DNA of 41,696 bases from CAZSAK01 sp964605155 (lineage in GTDB: Bacteria; Pseudomonadota; Gammaproteobacteria; SZUA-140): the NCBI GenBank assembly GCA_964605155.1, contig CAZSAK010000023.1, forward strand, positions 1-41,696, in the 5' to 3' direction. Positions 16,160-23,865 of the stretch are shown one piece after another (positions within the stretch are counted from its first letter, which is position 1; every line of letters starts with the position of its first letter). The position numbers were made by a program, and so were the translations under genes. The notes under the pieces are model-generated. The model was given only the letters and a program-made list of their open reading frames with translations, made no database searches and was not told the origin of the DNA.

Positions 16160-16915
16160 TCATCCACCGGAATCCTGTTTTTTGGTTTCCCAGTCAAAGC
16201 GTGGCAGCCGGTTGAATGCTCGGCGCAGGCCTTCATTCCAGCGTTTCTGCAGGGATTTGTACAGTGGGGAATTCATAGTCAGTTTCATGTGATGCGGTTC
16301 GGCGATGGAATCCGCCTTGTACATAGCAAGCTCCAGCGGCGGGCCGACCGAGATATTACTGCGGATGGTGGAATCGAGGGAGACCAACGCGCAGCGCGCG
16401 GCATCCTCCAGCGTGGTGGTGTTGGTGATGATCCGGTCAAGGATCGGCTTACCATACTTGGTTTCACCGATTTGTAAAAACGGGGTCTCGGTTGATGCAC
16501 TGATGTAATTGCCTTGCGGGTAGATCAGATAAATCTCCGGTTCACCGCCTCCTATCTGACCGCCGAGGATAAAACTTGCCTCGATATTCGTCTTGCTCGA
16601 CTTGGTAGCATCTGAATGCTGCTGTTGTTCACTCTGGCTGAGCTTGCCGATGTAATGTGCGCTCTCGTACAAATGCTTCGCCTTGCGCAGGTTGAATTTG
16701 GCCCTGCTATTTTCGAGATCCTCCTTTACAAGGTTGATCACCGCCTGGGTCGTCGCAAGGTTTCCCGAACTGAGCAGTATACAGATACGATCATCGGGCC
16801 ATGAAAATATATGCATCTTGCTGTAGACGGTTACGTAATCGACACCTGCGTTGGTCCGCGAATCCGATGCGAATACCAGTCCCTTGTTGAGCTTGATGGC
16901 AAGACAATATGTCAT
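16160..16915 (-). CDS. Anbu-type proteasome-like peptidase
   Basis: A 251-residue Ntn-hydrolase of the bacterial proteasome-homologue group called Anbu (COG3484). After removal of Met1, Thr2 becomes the N-terminal nucleophile. D18 in ASDSRTNAG and K33 in YSKMHIF complete the proteasome-type Thr/Asp/Lys centre. The SSGNLA motif near 49-54 and GGQIGG near 118-123 are typical. Anbu proteins from other bacteria form ring or helical assemblies, but peptidase activity has been hard to show. AGGAAGGA precedes the start. It is divergent from the ATP-grasp/alpha-E pair and converges on the metallopeptidase, so the four genes are neighbours on two strands. Confidence 0.92.
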   Translation of the reverse strand: MTYCLAIKLNKGLVFASDSRTNAGVDYVTVYSKMHIFSWPDDRICILLSSGNLATTQAVINLVKEDLENSRAKFNLRKAKHLYESAHYIGKLSQSEQQQHSDATKSSKTNIEASFILGGQIGGGEPEIYLIYPQGNYISASTETPFLQIGETKYGKPILDRIITNTTTLEDAARCALVSLDSTIRSNISVGPPLELAMYKADSIAEPHHMKLTMNSPLYKSLQKRWNEGLRRAFNRLPRFDWETKKQDSGG

Positions 16916-17075
16916 GGCGATGTCCTTCCTGTATGAAAACGATTACCCATGTGAAACCCTCGTCAACTGGTATGAACTAAAAGTGTGCAAAGCGTATTAG
17001 CATGCACAAAGTAGTATAACCAATTCAAGACAGTTGCATTAGATTATACAAGTACGTTAAGGTGAATTAATCATT

Positions 17076-17086
17076 CTCCTCCTTTA
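17076..17086 (+). promoter_or_regulatory. Anti-Shine-Dalgarno-like tract in the ATP-grasp leader
   Basis: CTCCTCCTTTA at 17076-17086 mimics the CCUCCUU 3' end of 16S rRNA and lies 12 bases before the ATG of the ATP-grasp gene, where a purine-rich ribosome site would be expected. No Shine-Dalgarno is seen for that gene. Translation may be leaderless or depend on upstream sequence. The role is unknown. Confidence 0.3.
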
Positions 17087-17098
17087 TATTCATACGCT

Positions 17099-18553
17099 AT
17101 GGCCATTCGTTGGGGCAGTTACAAAGTCAAGGGTATCCATGATGAACTCATACGGGTTACGGGCAAGGCACGCCCCGCCGCGAAGGCCCTGTGCGATTAT
17201 CTGCGCTCGCTAAAAGACAAGGATATCGAGGAATACAAGGCGGCTGCGGAAACCGCCATCCGCGTAATGGGTATTACCTTTACCGTGTATTCCGAGGAGG
17301 AAGGCTCCATTGACCGTGCCTGGCCTTTCGACATCATCCCGCGCATCATCCCCAGCAATGAATGGCAATACATCGAAAAGGGACTCAAACAACGGGTCAA
17401 TGCGCTGAATTATTTTATCGACGATATCTATCACAAGCAGGAGATCATCAAGGAGGGGGTATTTCCGTCCACGTTGTTGGCGGATTCCAAGAACTATCGT
17501 CCCCAGTGTAAGGGTATCAACCCACCCCAGGGTATCTGGGCCCATATTTGCGGTTCCGATCTCGTGCGTGACAAGGACGGAACAGTGTATGTGCTGGAAG
17601 ACAACCTGCGGGTACCGTCCGGCGTATCTTACATGCTGGAAAACCGCCTGGTGATGAAGCGGGTCTTCCCCGACCTGTTTGAGGATTACAGCATCCTGCC
17701 GGTAGACGATTATCCATCCCAACTGTATGACATGCTGGCGTCCCTGTCGCCACGCGAGGTCGACCAGCCCGAGATCGTGGTACTGACCCCCGGTATCTAT
17801 AACTCCGCCTACTTCGAACATGCCTACCTTGCCCAGCAGATGGGTGCGGAACTCGTCGAGGGCAGTGACTTGATGGTGGAAAAGGATAATGTTGTCTATA
17901 TGCGTACGGTCGAGGGATTGACGCGTGTCGATGTGATATATCGTCGTATCGATGATCTGTTCCTGGACCCCGAGGCGTTCGATCCGGAATCCGTGCTGGG
18001 AGTACCGGGACTGATGCGAGCCTGGAAGGCCGGCAACGTCGCACTCGCCAATGCCCCCGGTGCCGGCGTGGCGGATGACAAGGTGGTGTACGCCTACGTG
18101 CCGGAGATCATTGAATACTACCTCGGTGAAAAACCCGTACTGCCAAATGTCCCGACCTATAAATGTATCAACAAGGAAGAACGCGATTATGTGGTCGATA
18201 ATATCGACAAGCTTGTCGTCAAGCCCGCCAATGAGTCGGGCGGCTACGGCATGCTGATCGGACCGCAGGCAAACAAGGATGAAAGAAAGAAAACCATCAA
18301 CCAGATCCGTCATGATCCGAGAAACTATATCGCCCAGCCGCTGCTGACCCTTTCCACCGCACCGACATTGATAGGCAACCGCGTCGAACCGCGGCACATG
18401 GACCTGCGTCCGTTCATCCTCAGCGGCAAGCATACCTATGTAACTACGGGTGGTCTGACACGCGTGGCCCTGCGCAAGGGCTCGATGGTCGTCAATTCCT
18501 CACAGGGTGGTGGCAGCAAGGACACCTGGATCGTGGATATGGAGAGCGCCTGA
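17099..18553 (+). CDS. Circularly permuted ATP-grasp protein (COG2308)
   Basis: A 484-residue member of the circularly permuted ATP-grasp family. Diagnostic stretches are YFIDDIYHKQEIIKEGVFP, GTVYVLEDNLRVPSGVSYML, EIVVLTPGIYNSAYFEHAYL, VDVIYRRIDDLFLDPEAF and the ATP-lid segment VVKPANESGGYGM (about 372-384). The fold predicts carboxylate-amine or thiol ligation, and comparative work has proposed an amidoligase making a peptide tag or small peptide, but no substrate is established. It overlaps nothing and is followed one base later by the alpha-E gene, forming a two-gene operon. No Shine-Dalgarno is seen before the ATG. Confidence 0.93.
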   Translation: MAIRWGSYKVKGIHDELIRVTGKARPAAKALCDYLRSLKDKDIEEYKAAAETAIRVMGITFTVYSEEEGSIDRAWPFDIIPRIIPSNEWQYIEKGLKQRVNALNYFIDDIYHKQEIIKEGVFPSTLLADSKNYRPQCKGINPPQGIWAHICGSDLVRDKDGTVYVLEDNLRVPSGVSYMLENRLVMKRVFPDLFEDYSILPVDDYPSQLYDMLASLSPREVDQPEIVVLTPGIYNSAYFEHAYLAQQMGAELVEGSDLMVEKDNVVYMRTVEGLTRVDVIYRRIDDLFLDPEAFDPESVLGVPGLMRAWKAGNVALANAPGAGVADDKVVYAYVPEIIEYYLGEKPVLPNVPTYKCINKEERDYVVDNIDKLVVKPANESGGYGMLIGPQANKDERKKTINQIRHDPRNYIAQPLLTLSTAPTLIGNRVEPRHMDLRPFILSGKHTYVTTGGLTRVALRKGSMVVNSSQGGGSKDTWIVDMESA

Positions 18554-18554
18554 C

Positions 18555-19475
18555 ATGCTGTCCCGTGTCGCCGAAGAGATTTACTGGATGGCGCGTAATA
18601 TCGAACGCGCCGAGAACATGGCACGACTCATCACTGTCAACACCCACCTGTTGATGGATCTGCCCAAACGCGTACGCCTTGGCTGGGAACCCATCATCGA
18701 GATCATCGGTGGTCACGACCTGTTCTTCAGTCAATATGACGAGGCTAGTGAACAAAGCGTGATACGTTTTATAGTCACCGACAACAACAACCCCAGCTCC
18801 ATCTTCACCGCACTCTATCATGCCCGCAACAACGCCAGGACAATCCGCGACATCATACCGCGCGAGGTGTGGGAACAGGTGAATCAACTCTATCTGACGG
18901 CGCGGGGCGATGCCCAGAGCGTGTTGACACAGCGGCACCGATTCGACTGCCTTAAGCGAATCATTCTCGGCGCCCAGACCATTACCGGAATGCTGGCGGG
19001 CACCATGACCCATGACGAAGGCTATGATTTTCTGCGCATGGGGCGCAATCTTGAACGTGCCGACATGACCACCCGCCTGATTGATGTCCGCTCGGCGTCG
19101 CTGTTACCCGAAATGCCCGGGGATCTCACGCCGTTTGAAACCATCCAGTGGATGAGCGTGCTCAAATCTCTCACCGCATATCAGATGTACCGTCGTGAAA
19201 TCCGTGGACGCGTGCGCCGGCCTGACGTGCTCAAATTCCTGATACAGGAACGGCGTTTTCCGCGCTCTTTTTATCACGCTGTAAGCGAGGTGGAGAATTG
19301 CCTCCATCACCTGCCGCATCATGAACAGCCCCTGAAGGTGCTGACACAGTTGAAGCGCAAGGCCGCGAGGGCCAAACCGGATGTCCTGAAGCAAGAGGAA
19401 CTGCATTCCTTCATCGATGTACTCCAGCTTGGTCTGGGTAAACTACATAACCAGATCAGCGCAAGTTATTTCTGA
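18555..19475 (+). CDS. Alpha-E domain protein (COG2307)
   Basis: A 306-residue all-helical alpha-E protein (PF04168). The signature N-terminus MLSRVAEEIYWMARNIERAEN is followed by NNPSSIF, ARNNARTIRDIIPREVWEQVN and FLRMGRNLERADMTTRLIDV. No catalytic role is known. The family is nearly always next to the circularly permuted ATP-grasp and is thought to act with it. The ATG at 18555 lies one base after the ATP-grasp stop codon. An upstream GTG in frame would overlap the previous gene and lengthen the conserved N-terminus, so it is not chosen. Confidence 0.93.
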   Translation: MLSRVAEEIYWMARNIERAENMARLITVNTHLLMDLPKRVRLGWEPIIEIIGGHDLFFSQYDEASEQSVIRFIVTDNNNPSSIFTALYHARNNARTIRDIIPREVWEQVNQLYLTARGDAQSVLTQRHRFDCLKRIILGAQTITGMLAGTMTHDEGYDFLRMGRNLERADMTTRLIDVRSASLLPEMPGDLTPFETIQWMSVLKSLTAYQMYRREIRGRVRRPDVLKFLIQERRFPRSFYHAVSEVENCLHHLPHHEQPLKVLTQLKRKAARAKPDVLKQEELHSFIDVLQLGLGKLHNQISASYF

Positions 19476-19505
19476 CACGGTTTGCTGTGACAAACAGGAG
19501 GCACA

Positions 19506-19709
19506 ATGAATACCAAACTGATCATTTCCCTGATACTGGTCGGGCTGGCGGTCATCTTCATCATCCAGAATGTCGCCGTCGTCGAGATCCATTTCCTCTT
19601 CTGGAAGATTTCCATGTCCCGCTCGCTTTTCATGTTCTTCATACTCGCGATCGGCATCATAACCGGCTGGTTTGGCCATAGTGTTTATATTCATCAAAAA
19701 AAACAATGA
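19506..19709 (+). CDS. Small LapA-domain membrane protein
   Basis: A 67-residue protein with two hydrophobic segments (about 5-22 and 39-59) and a basic C-terminus (HQKKQ). The pattern IIQNVAVVEIHFLFWKISMSRSLFMFFILAIGIITGW matches the LapA/DUF1049 family. In E. coli, LapA works with LapB in lipopolysaccharide assembly, but here no lapB is adjacent and the protein is shorter, so only the domain is claimed. An AGGAGG-like site (19497-19502) precedes the ATG. It may be read through from the alpha-E gene 30 bases upstream. Confidence 0.8.
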   Translation: MNTKLIISLILVGLAVIFIIQNVAVVEIHFLFWKISMSRSLFMFFILAIGIITGWFGHSVYIHQKKQ

Positions 19710-19796
19710 CGTCTACTGAGAGATGTTGATCTGCCATAAAATCAATTTATGATTTCGCATGTGTGAGACAATAACAACAGTGACTGGAGAATGACA

Positions 19797-20084
19797 ATGG
19801 CAAGTGAAGGTTATCATGAACCTATCGATGAACTGTCCAGCGAGACCCGTGACCTGCACCGAGCAATCGTATCGCTGATGGAAGAGCTTGAGGCGGTCGA
19901 CTGGTATAATCAGCGCGTTGACGCCTGCAAGGACCCGCAGCTGAAGGCGATACTCGCCCACAACCGGGATGAAGAAAAGGAACATGCCGCCATGGTTCTG
20001 GAATGGATCCGGCGCAATGACACCACTTTTGCCGAGCAACTGAAGAAGTTCCTGTTCACTGACAAGCCTATCGCCCATTCCTGA
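19797..20084 (+). CDS. EncFtn-type ferritin-like protein without a cargo tail
   Basis: A 95-residue protein that closely resembles the encapsulated ferritin EncFtn known from Rhodospirillum rubrum. The core RAIVSLMEELEAVDWYNQRVD and LAHNRDEEKEHAAMVLEW matches, and the ferroxidase residues correspond to E30, W36, E60 and H63. EncFtn dimers oxidise Fe(II) and assemble into a ring of dimers. Normally a C-terminal linker and cargo peptide direct EncFtn into an encapsulin shell. This protein stops at about KPIAHS, right after the helical core. No encapsulin shell gene is adjacent. The ATG at 19797 is chosen because GGAGA at 19786-19790 is 6 bases upstream; the ATG at 19791 abuts it. Confidence 0.85.
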   Translation: MASEGYHEPIDELSSETRDLHRAIVSLMEELEAVDWYNQRVDACKDPQLKAILAHNRDEEKEHAAMVLEWIRRNDTTFAEQLKKFLFTDKPIAHS

Positions 20085-20235
20085 AAACCTTGATCATGAT
20101 GCCGACCAGCGACCGGGCAGCGGTAATCTCTGGATGCCTAGTTTGGCGTCCAACAAGACGACTTGGCACGCTCAGCAGACCATATTTACGTAGCCCTGCT
20201 TCATCCGGAATCCCTCAAGCACAGGATAAGCTCGT

Positions 20236-20255
20236 CGAGCGTTTCAGAACGCTCG
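20236..20255 (+). terminator. Hairpin downstream of the EncFtn gene
   Basis: CGAGCGTT (20236-20243), loop TCAG and AACGCTCG (20248-20255) form a perfect 8-bp stem, followed by a weakly T-rich TTAACTTATTG. It is a candidate terminator about 150 bases after the EncFtn stop codon. Confidence 0.4.
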
Positions 20256-20544
20256 TTAACTTATTGACGGGTGAGTATAAAAAATGTACTCAACGGTTTT
20301 CTTGCTTTTGCCTTCCGGCATTGTGAGATAATAGAACAGTCGGACGATTCCCACATAGAAACAGGGTCCTTGTCAAAAAAACCGACGCCGGCGGAAACGG
20401 TATGATTCAAGCATGCCGGGATCATCATTGTTAGATATCAAGCTCAAGCAAGGTTTTGATCTTTTAGATTAACAATCAAGTTCTGGAGTTTAATTAATCG
20501 CCGGCAGGTCTGCCTGTATCTTCCAGCCCGCAAAGGAGTCCACC
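20256..20544. other. Intergenic region before the DUF4399 gene
   Basis: No convincing gene or RNA was found. With the stretch back to 20085 the gene-free span is about 460 bases. An A-run lies near 20373-20380, and a short inverted repeat, GGCAG-GT-CTGCC, lies at about 20502-20513. AAGGAG just upstream of 20545 is the ribosome-binding site of the next gene. Confidence 0.35.
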
Positions 20545-20967
20545 ATGAAGCAACGCATACCAATATTATTCATTTCCAGTCTGCTGTGGTGCAGCGCCGT
20601 CACGGCGGGTACACCAGCACCTGATGGAGCGGCCGCCTACATTATTTCGCCAACGGATGGCGCAGTGGTCACCAATCCCGTCACAGTTCGCTTCGGACTG
20701 AAGGGCATGGGCGTAGCGCCGGCGGGCGTTGATAAGCCCGCCACCGGACACCATCACCTGCTGATCGACGTCAAGGATGAGCCTCCCATGGATGCCCCTG
20801 TACCAAATGATGACCATCACCGCCATTTCGGCGGCGGCCAGACCGAGACCACCCTGGAACTGTCACCTGGTACGCATACCCTGCAACTGTTACTGGGCGA
20901 CAAGAATCATGTTCCCCATGATCCGCCCGTGATGTCAAAGAAGATCACGATCACCGTTAAGGAATAA
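20545..20967 (+). CDS. Periplasmic DUF4399 protein
   Basis: A 140-residue exported protein. A signal peptide (about 1-21, ending VTAG) precedes a beta-sandwich-like DUF4399 domain with the conserved ISPTDGAVVTNPVTVRFGLKG, GHHHLLIDV and HFGGGQTETTLELSPGTHTLQLLL. The His-rich GHHH and DDHHRHF motifs could bind a metal, but no function is established. The C-terminal strand KKITITVKE closes the fold. A strong AAGGAG site precedes the ATG. Its stop codon overlaps the start of the next gene (TAATG), so both are translated from one mRNA. Confidence 0.85.
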   Translation: MKQRIPILFISSLLWCSAVTAGTPAPDGAAAYIISPTDGAVVTNPVTVRFGLKGMGVAPAGVDKPATGHHHLLIDVKDEPPMDAPVPNDDHHRHFGGGQTETTLELSPGTHTLQLLLGDKNHVPHDPPVMSKKITITVKE

Positions 20968-21386
20968 TGAGATACCCACCATTGCTGGCGTTTGCCCTGC
21001 TGATATGTGCAAATAATCATCCATCGATGGCTGCCGGTAACCTGACGGACGATCTGACGCTGCACTTCGATGACACCCGCGAGGAGTTCGGGGAGCTGTA
21101 TTTCAAGGATGAAGCAAAGATCGAACCCGAGGGAAGCGTATTCGAGATCATTGAAAAACATTTCATGAGCAACGCCCTGGGAGAACGCTGGGCAGTCATC
21201 ACCATCAAAAACACCTCTCCCGGCAAACGCCTTCTGAAAAACGAGAACGTCGTTGCCACGTACGCCAACGGCAGCCAATCCTACGCACAAAATATCGATG
21301 AGGCACTCGATGGGCATGAGGTACTGACAAAGGCAGTCCTGTTCGGAGTACACAAATTTCCCATCCTGATGATCGAGACACGCTAG
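20967..21386 (+). CDS. Exported protein of unknown function
   Basis: A 139-residue protein, family not recognised. The N-terminus (MRYPPLLAFALLICANNHPSMAAG) is a signal peptide with a likely cut after MAA. The mature part is acidic and probably beta-rich, with LTLHFDDTREEFGELYF, RWAVITIKNTSPGKRLLKNENVVATYANG and TKAVLFGVHKFPILMIE. The last strands read like a domain that carries a small ligand or covers a partner, but nothing specific can be said. It is translationally coupled to the DUF4399 gene and AAGGA lies just before its ATG, so a shared periplasmic role is plausible. Confidence 0.75.
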   Translation: MRYPPLLAFALLICANNHPSMAAGNLTDDLTLHFDDTREEFGELYFKDEAKIEPEGSVFEIIEKHFMSNALGERWAVITIKNTSPGKRLLKNENVVATYANGSQSYAQNIDEALDGHEVLTKAVLFGVHKFPILMIETR

Positions 21387-21662
21387 GCGTGCGAAAGGAT
21401 TTGATCCATTAATAAGTCCAGGTTGCGCAATATATCGAACAATGCGGGTCCGGGTGTATTTTTAGGTATTTTCTCCGCCAAATTCCGTGAAATTAAAAAT
21501 ATAGTATTGTAGCGCTGATGGCATTATCATTTAACCACTGGCCTCCAATCCAGGTAGATCTAAGTCACGTAAACATATCATGAGATTTCATCATCCCGCG
21601 ATACAGCTGCCTGATTTAACGAGACCAGTCACACCATTATTATTCCAAGGAGCATGCGAGAC
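21387..21662. other. Leader region of the second RRM gene
   Basis: About 275 bases with no gene seen. The AT-rich part around 21490-21540 may hold the promoter. The stretch 21540-21650 would form a long mRNA leader, as is common for cold-responsive RNA-binding protein genes. AAGGAG at 21647-21652 sets the start at 21663. Confidence 0.3.
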
Positions 21663-21926
21663 ATGGTAAAAACGATCTACGTCGGTAACCTCCCGTTCAA
21701 TTCTACCGAAGACGATATCCGTAACCTTTTCTCCCAGTATGGTACTGTTCATTCCGTTAAAATGATCACCGACCGTGAAACCGGCAAGCCAAGGGGCTTT
21801 GGTTTTGTCGATATTGAACAGGATGGTGCCCATGCCGCCATTGAGGCACTGAACGGCTCTGAGTTTCAGGGCAGGAGTCTGCGAGTCAACGAAGCACGCG
21901 AGAAAACCACATCGCGCCGCGGATAG
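21663..21926 (+). CDS. Small RRM-type RNA-binding protein
   Basis: An 87-residue single-RRM protein. RNP2 is IYVGNL and RNP1 is KPRGFGFVDI, both intact with their stacking aromatic residues. The end (REKTTSRRG) is short and basic. It has the standard bacterial and cyanobacterial small-RRM layout, with FNSTEDDIRNLFSQYGTV before RNP1. It should bind single-stranded RNA, perhaps as a cold- or stress-induced chaperone. The ATG at 21663 is ten bases after AAGGAG. An ATG at 21654 lies only one base from that site and is not preferred. It shares the fold with, but clearly differs in sequence from, the RRM protein at 3468-3734. Confidence 0.9.
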   Translation: MVKTIYVGNLPFNSTEDDIRNLFSQYGTVHSVKMITDRETGKPRGFGFVDIEQDGAHAAIEALNGSEFQGRSLRVNEAREKTTSRRG

Positions 21927-22001
21927 ATTCATCGGCGATACCGGTCATATCACTACAATGTTTCTCGTCCGTAAATTCATCAAATCCAGTTGCCCGAGAT
22001 A

Positions 22002-22490
22002 ATGAGAATGTTGCGTTTTACACTGATGCTTGCCAGCCTTGCGCTGCTCTATCCGGCTTACACGCCTGGCGCATCCCTTGATGCCGGCATCATCGCCGGC
22101 GACCCGACTGGCCTTTCTATCAAGGGATGGCTGAACGACTCCCAGGCCATCGACTTCGCGGCCAGCTGGTCGAACGATAACAGGGACAGGCGCTATATCC
22201 ATGCCGATTATCTGCATCACGACTATACCCTGATCAATGTCGCCAACGGCGAGATGCCGGTCTATTACGGTGTCGGTGCACGGTTGCTCGACCGTGATAA
22301 CAGAAAGACCCGTGCGGGGTTGCGTATCCCGGTCGGTCTGGATTACCGTATGGATAAACTGCCTCTCAGCCTATTCGTCGAGGTGGTACCGCGACTCGAT
22401 CTGACGCCGGATACAGATTTCGAACTGGATGGTGCCATTGGTATCCGTTACCGCTTCATGGGCGGGACGCAAAAACAGAAGAATCGTTGA
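22002..22490 (+). CDS. Putative outer-membrane beta-barrel protein
   Basis: A 162-residue exported protein. A signal peptide (MRMLRFTLMLASLALLYPAY, ending about GAS) is followed by alternating-residue strands typical of small barrels: AGIIAGDPTGLSIKGWL, QAIDFAASW, RRYIHADYLHHDYTLIN, MPVYYGVGARLL, KTRAGLRIPVGLDYRM, LSLFVEVVPRLDL and GAIGIRYRF. The terminal aromatic in RYRF fits a barrel end, but a few residues follow it. It resembles the DUF3996/OmpW-like group only generally. The start may instead be the ATG at 22008. It converges on fbp, with 11 bases between the stop codons. Confidence 0.7.
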   Translation: MRMLRFTLMLASLALLYPAYTPGASLDAGIIAGDPTGLSIKGWLNDSQAIDFAASWSNDNRDRRYIHADYLHHDYTLINVANGEMPVYYGVGARLLDRDNRKTRAGLRIPVGLDYRMDKLPLSLFVEVVPRLDLTPDTDFELDGAIGIRYRFMGGTQKQKNR

Positions 22491-22501
22491 CGGTCAGAGG
22501 C

Positions 22502-23512
22502 TCACGACTTGCCAAGATGGTACGAGACAACGCGTTCGACTTCGTTCTTTGATCCCAGTATGACCGGAACGCGCTGATGCAGTTCGCGCGGCTTGATCTC
22601 CATGATGCGTTCACGTCCGGTTGAACTGACGCCGCCGGCCTGTTCAACGATGAACGACATTGGATTGGCCTCATACATCAGGCGCAGGCGACCCTCCTTT
22701 TTGGGATCCTTGCTATCCTTCGGATACATGAAAATCCCGCCGCGGGTGAGGATGCGGTGTACCTCAGCCACCATGGATGCGACCCAGCGCATGTTGAAGT
22801 TCTCGCCACGCGGACCGTCCTTGCCGGCCATGCATTCCTCGATATAACGTCTGGCCGGTTCCTCCCAGAACCTGAAATTCGAGGTATTGATGGCAAACTC
22901 TCGTGTGTCCCCGGGGATCTTCATGTCCGGATGGGTCAGGATGAATTCGCCAATGTTGTGATCGAGCGTAAAACCGTTAACACCATGACCGGTACTCATC
23001 ACCATGATGGTGGAAGGGCCATACAAGGCATAACCCGCGCACACCTGTCGGGTGCCCGGTTGCAGAAAGTCCTTCTCATTCGGTTCCTTTACACCGTCTG
23101 GGCAACGCAGGATCGAGAAGATGGTCCCCACCGATATATTGACGTCGATATTGGAAGAGCCGTCGAGAGGATCGAAAATGAGCAGATACTTGCCCCTGGG
23201 ATACTCGTCCGGTATCCGGTATACGTCCTCCATCTCTTCGGACGCCATCCCCGCCAGATGACCACCCCATTCGTTGGCCTTGATCATGATGTCATTGGTG
23301 ACGATATCCAGCTTTTTTTGTGTTTCTCCCTGGACGTTTTCACTCCCCGCACTGCCGAGCACCCCGACCAGCGCACCCTTATTGACCGCGCTTGAGATGG
23401 TCTTGCAGGCGGTAAAGATATCGTTCAGCAGCGAGGTGAAGTCGCCGGTGGCGCCCTCGGCGTGACGCTGTTCCTCGATAATAAACTGGGTAATGGTATG
23501 GCCAATCTGCAT
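22502..23512 (-). CDS. fbp: Fructose-1,6-bisphosphatase, class I
   Basis: A 336-residue class I FBPase that hydrolyses fructose-1,6-bisphosphate to fructose-6-phosphate, serving gluconeogenesis and the regeneration half of the Calvin cycle. The metal- and substrate-binding signature is LLIFDPLDGSSNIDVNISVG, preceded by the acidic ASEEMEDV. The C-terminal segment RLRLMYEANPMSFIVEQAGG supplies another substrate-binding glutamate. The start is MQIGHTITQFIIEEQ. It stands apart from the cbb operon and is monocistronic here, transcribed on the minus strand. The 350-base region upstream should contain its promoter. Confidence 0.97.
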   Translation of the reverse strand: MQIGHTITQFIIEEQRHAEGATGDFTSLLNDIFTACKTISSAVNKGALVGVLGSAGSENVQGETQKKLDIVTNDIMIKANEWGGHLAGMASEEMEDVYRIPDEYPRGKYLLIFDPLDGSSNIDVNISVGTIFSILRCPDGVKEPNEKDFLQPGTRQVCAGYALYGPSTIMVMSTGHGVNGFTLDHNIGEFILTHPDMKIPGDTREFAINTSNFRFWEEPARRYIEECMAGKDGPRGENFNMRWVASMVAEVHRILTRGGIFMYPKDSKDPKKEGRLRLMYEANPMSFIVEQAGGVSSTGRERIMEIKPRELHQRVPVILGSKNEVERVVSYHLGKS

Positions 23513-23865
23513 AACGTGTTCCTTCTTGTATCTTGCTTGTTTTGCAACCTAACGGCGTTGTCGCTGCGGTATAAATACCGGCCCTCTGACTCCTGCGTGA
23601 TATTCGCTGGCCCGGCGCCATAAACCTTCATCAGGGCTCGGGGGCCGTCATTATCCATATTTTCAGCCGTAAAATAAAGGGCGATGATGGCTTTATTCCC
23701 GTGAGAAGATCGTTAAGTCGTTATATTCCCTGCTATACTTATTCTAATACGCTGAAACGGTCACTGCAGAGACTCCCGGCCTGTACGGCAGGTGGAAAAG
23801 CCTAAATACCGGATATGTTCATTACGCGAAATCGACTACGCTTGTCACGTGGACGGATACTATAA
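23513..23865. other. Divergent promoter region between fbp and the UPF0104 gene
   Basis: About 350 bases between two divergent genes. No gene or RNA recognised. TATAAT at 23861-23866 could be a -10 element for the right-hand operon; if so, transcription would begin after the TTG at 23866 and the true start of that gene would be further in. Its -35 partner is poor. Confidence 0.35.

Noticed and set aside
17210..18433. A 407-codon open frame on the minus strand
   Set aside because: It lies wholly antisense to the conserved ATP-grasp gene, and its protein has no recognisable motifs. It is a shadow of biased codon use.
20090..20326. A 78-codon frame after the EncFtn gene, containing RRLGTLSRP
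   Set aside because: It has no ribosome site and unusual composition. The LGTLSR similarity to targeting peptides is short enough to be chance.
23379..23658. Two minus-strand frames upstream of fbp
   Set aside because: They overlap each other in different frames and the fbp start region. Neither has protein-like composition.
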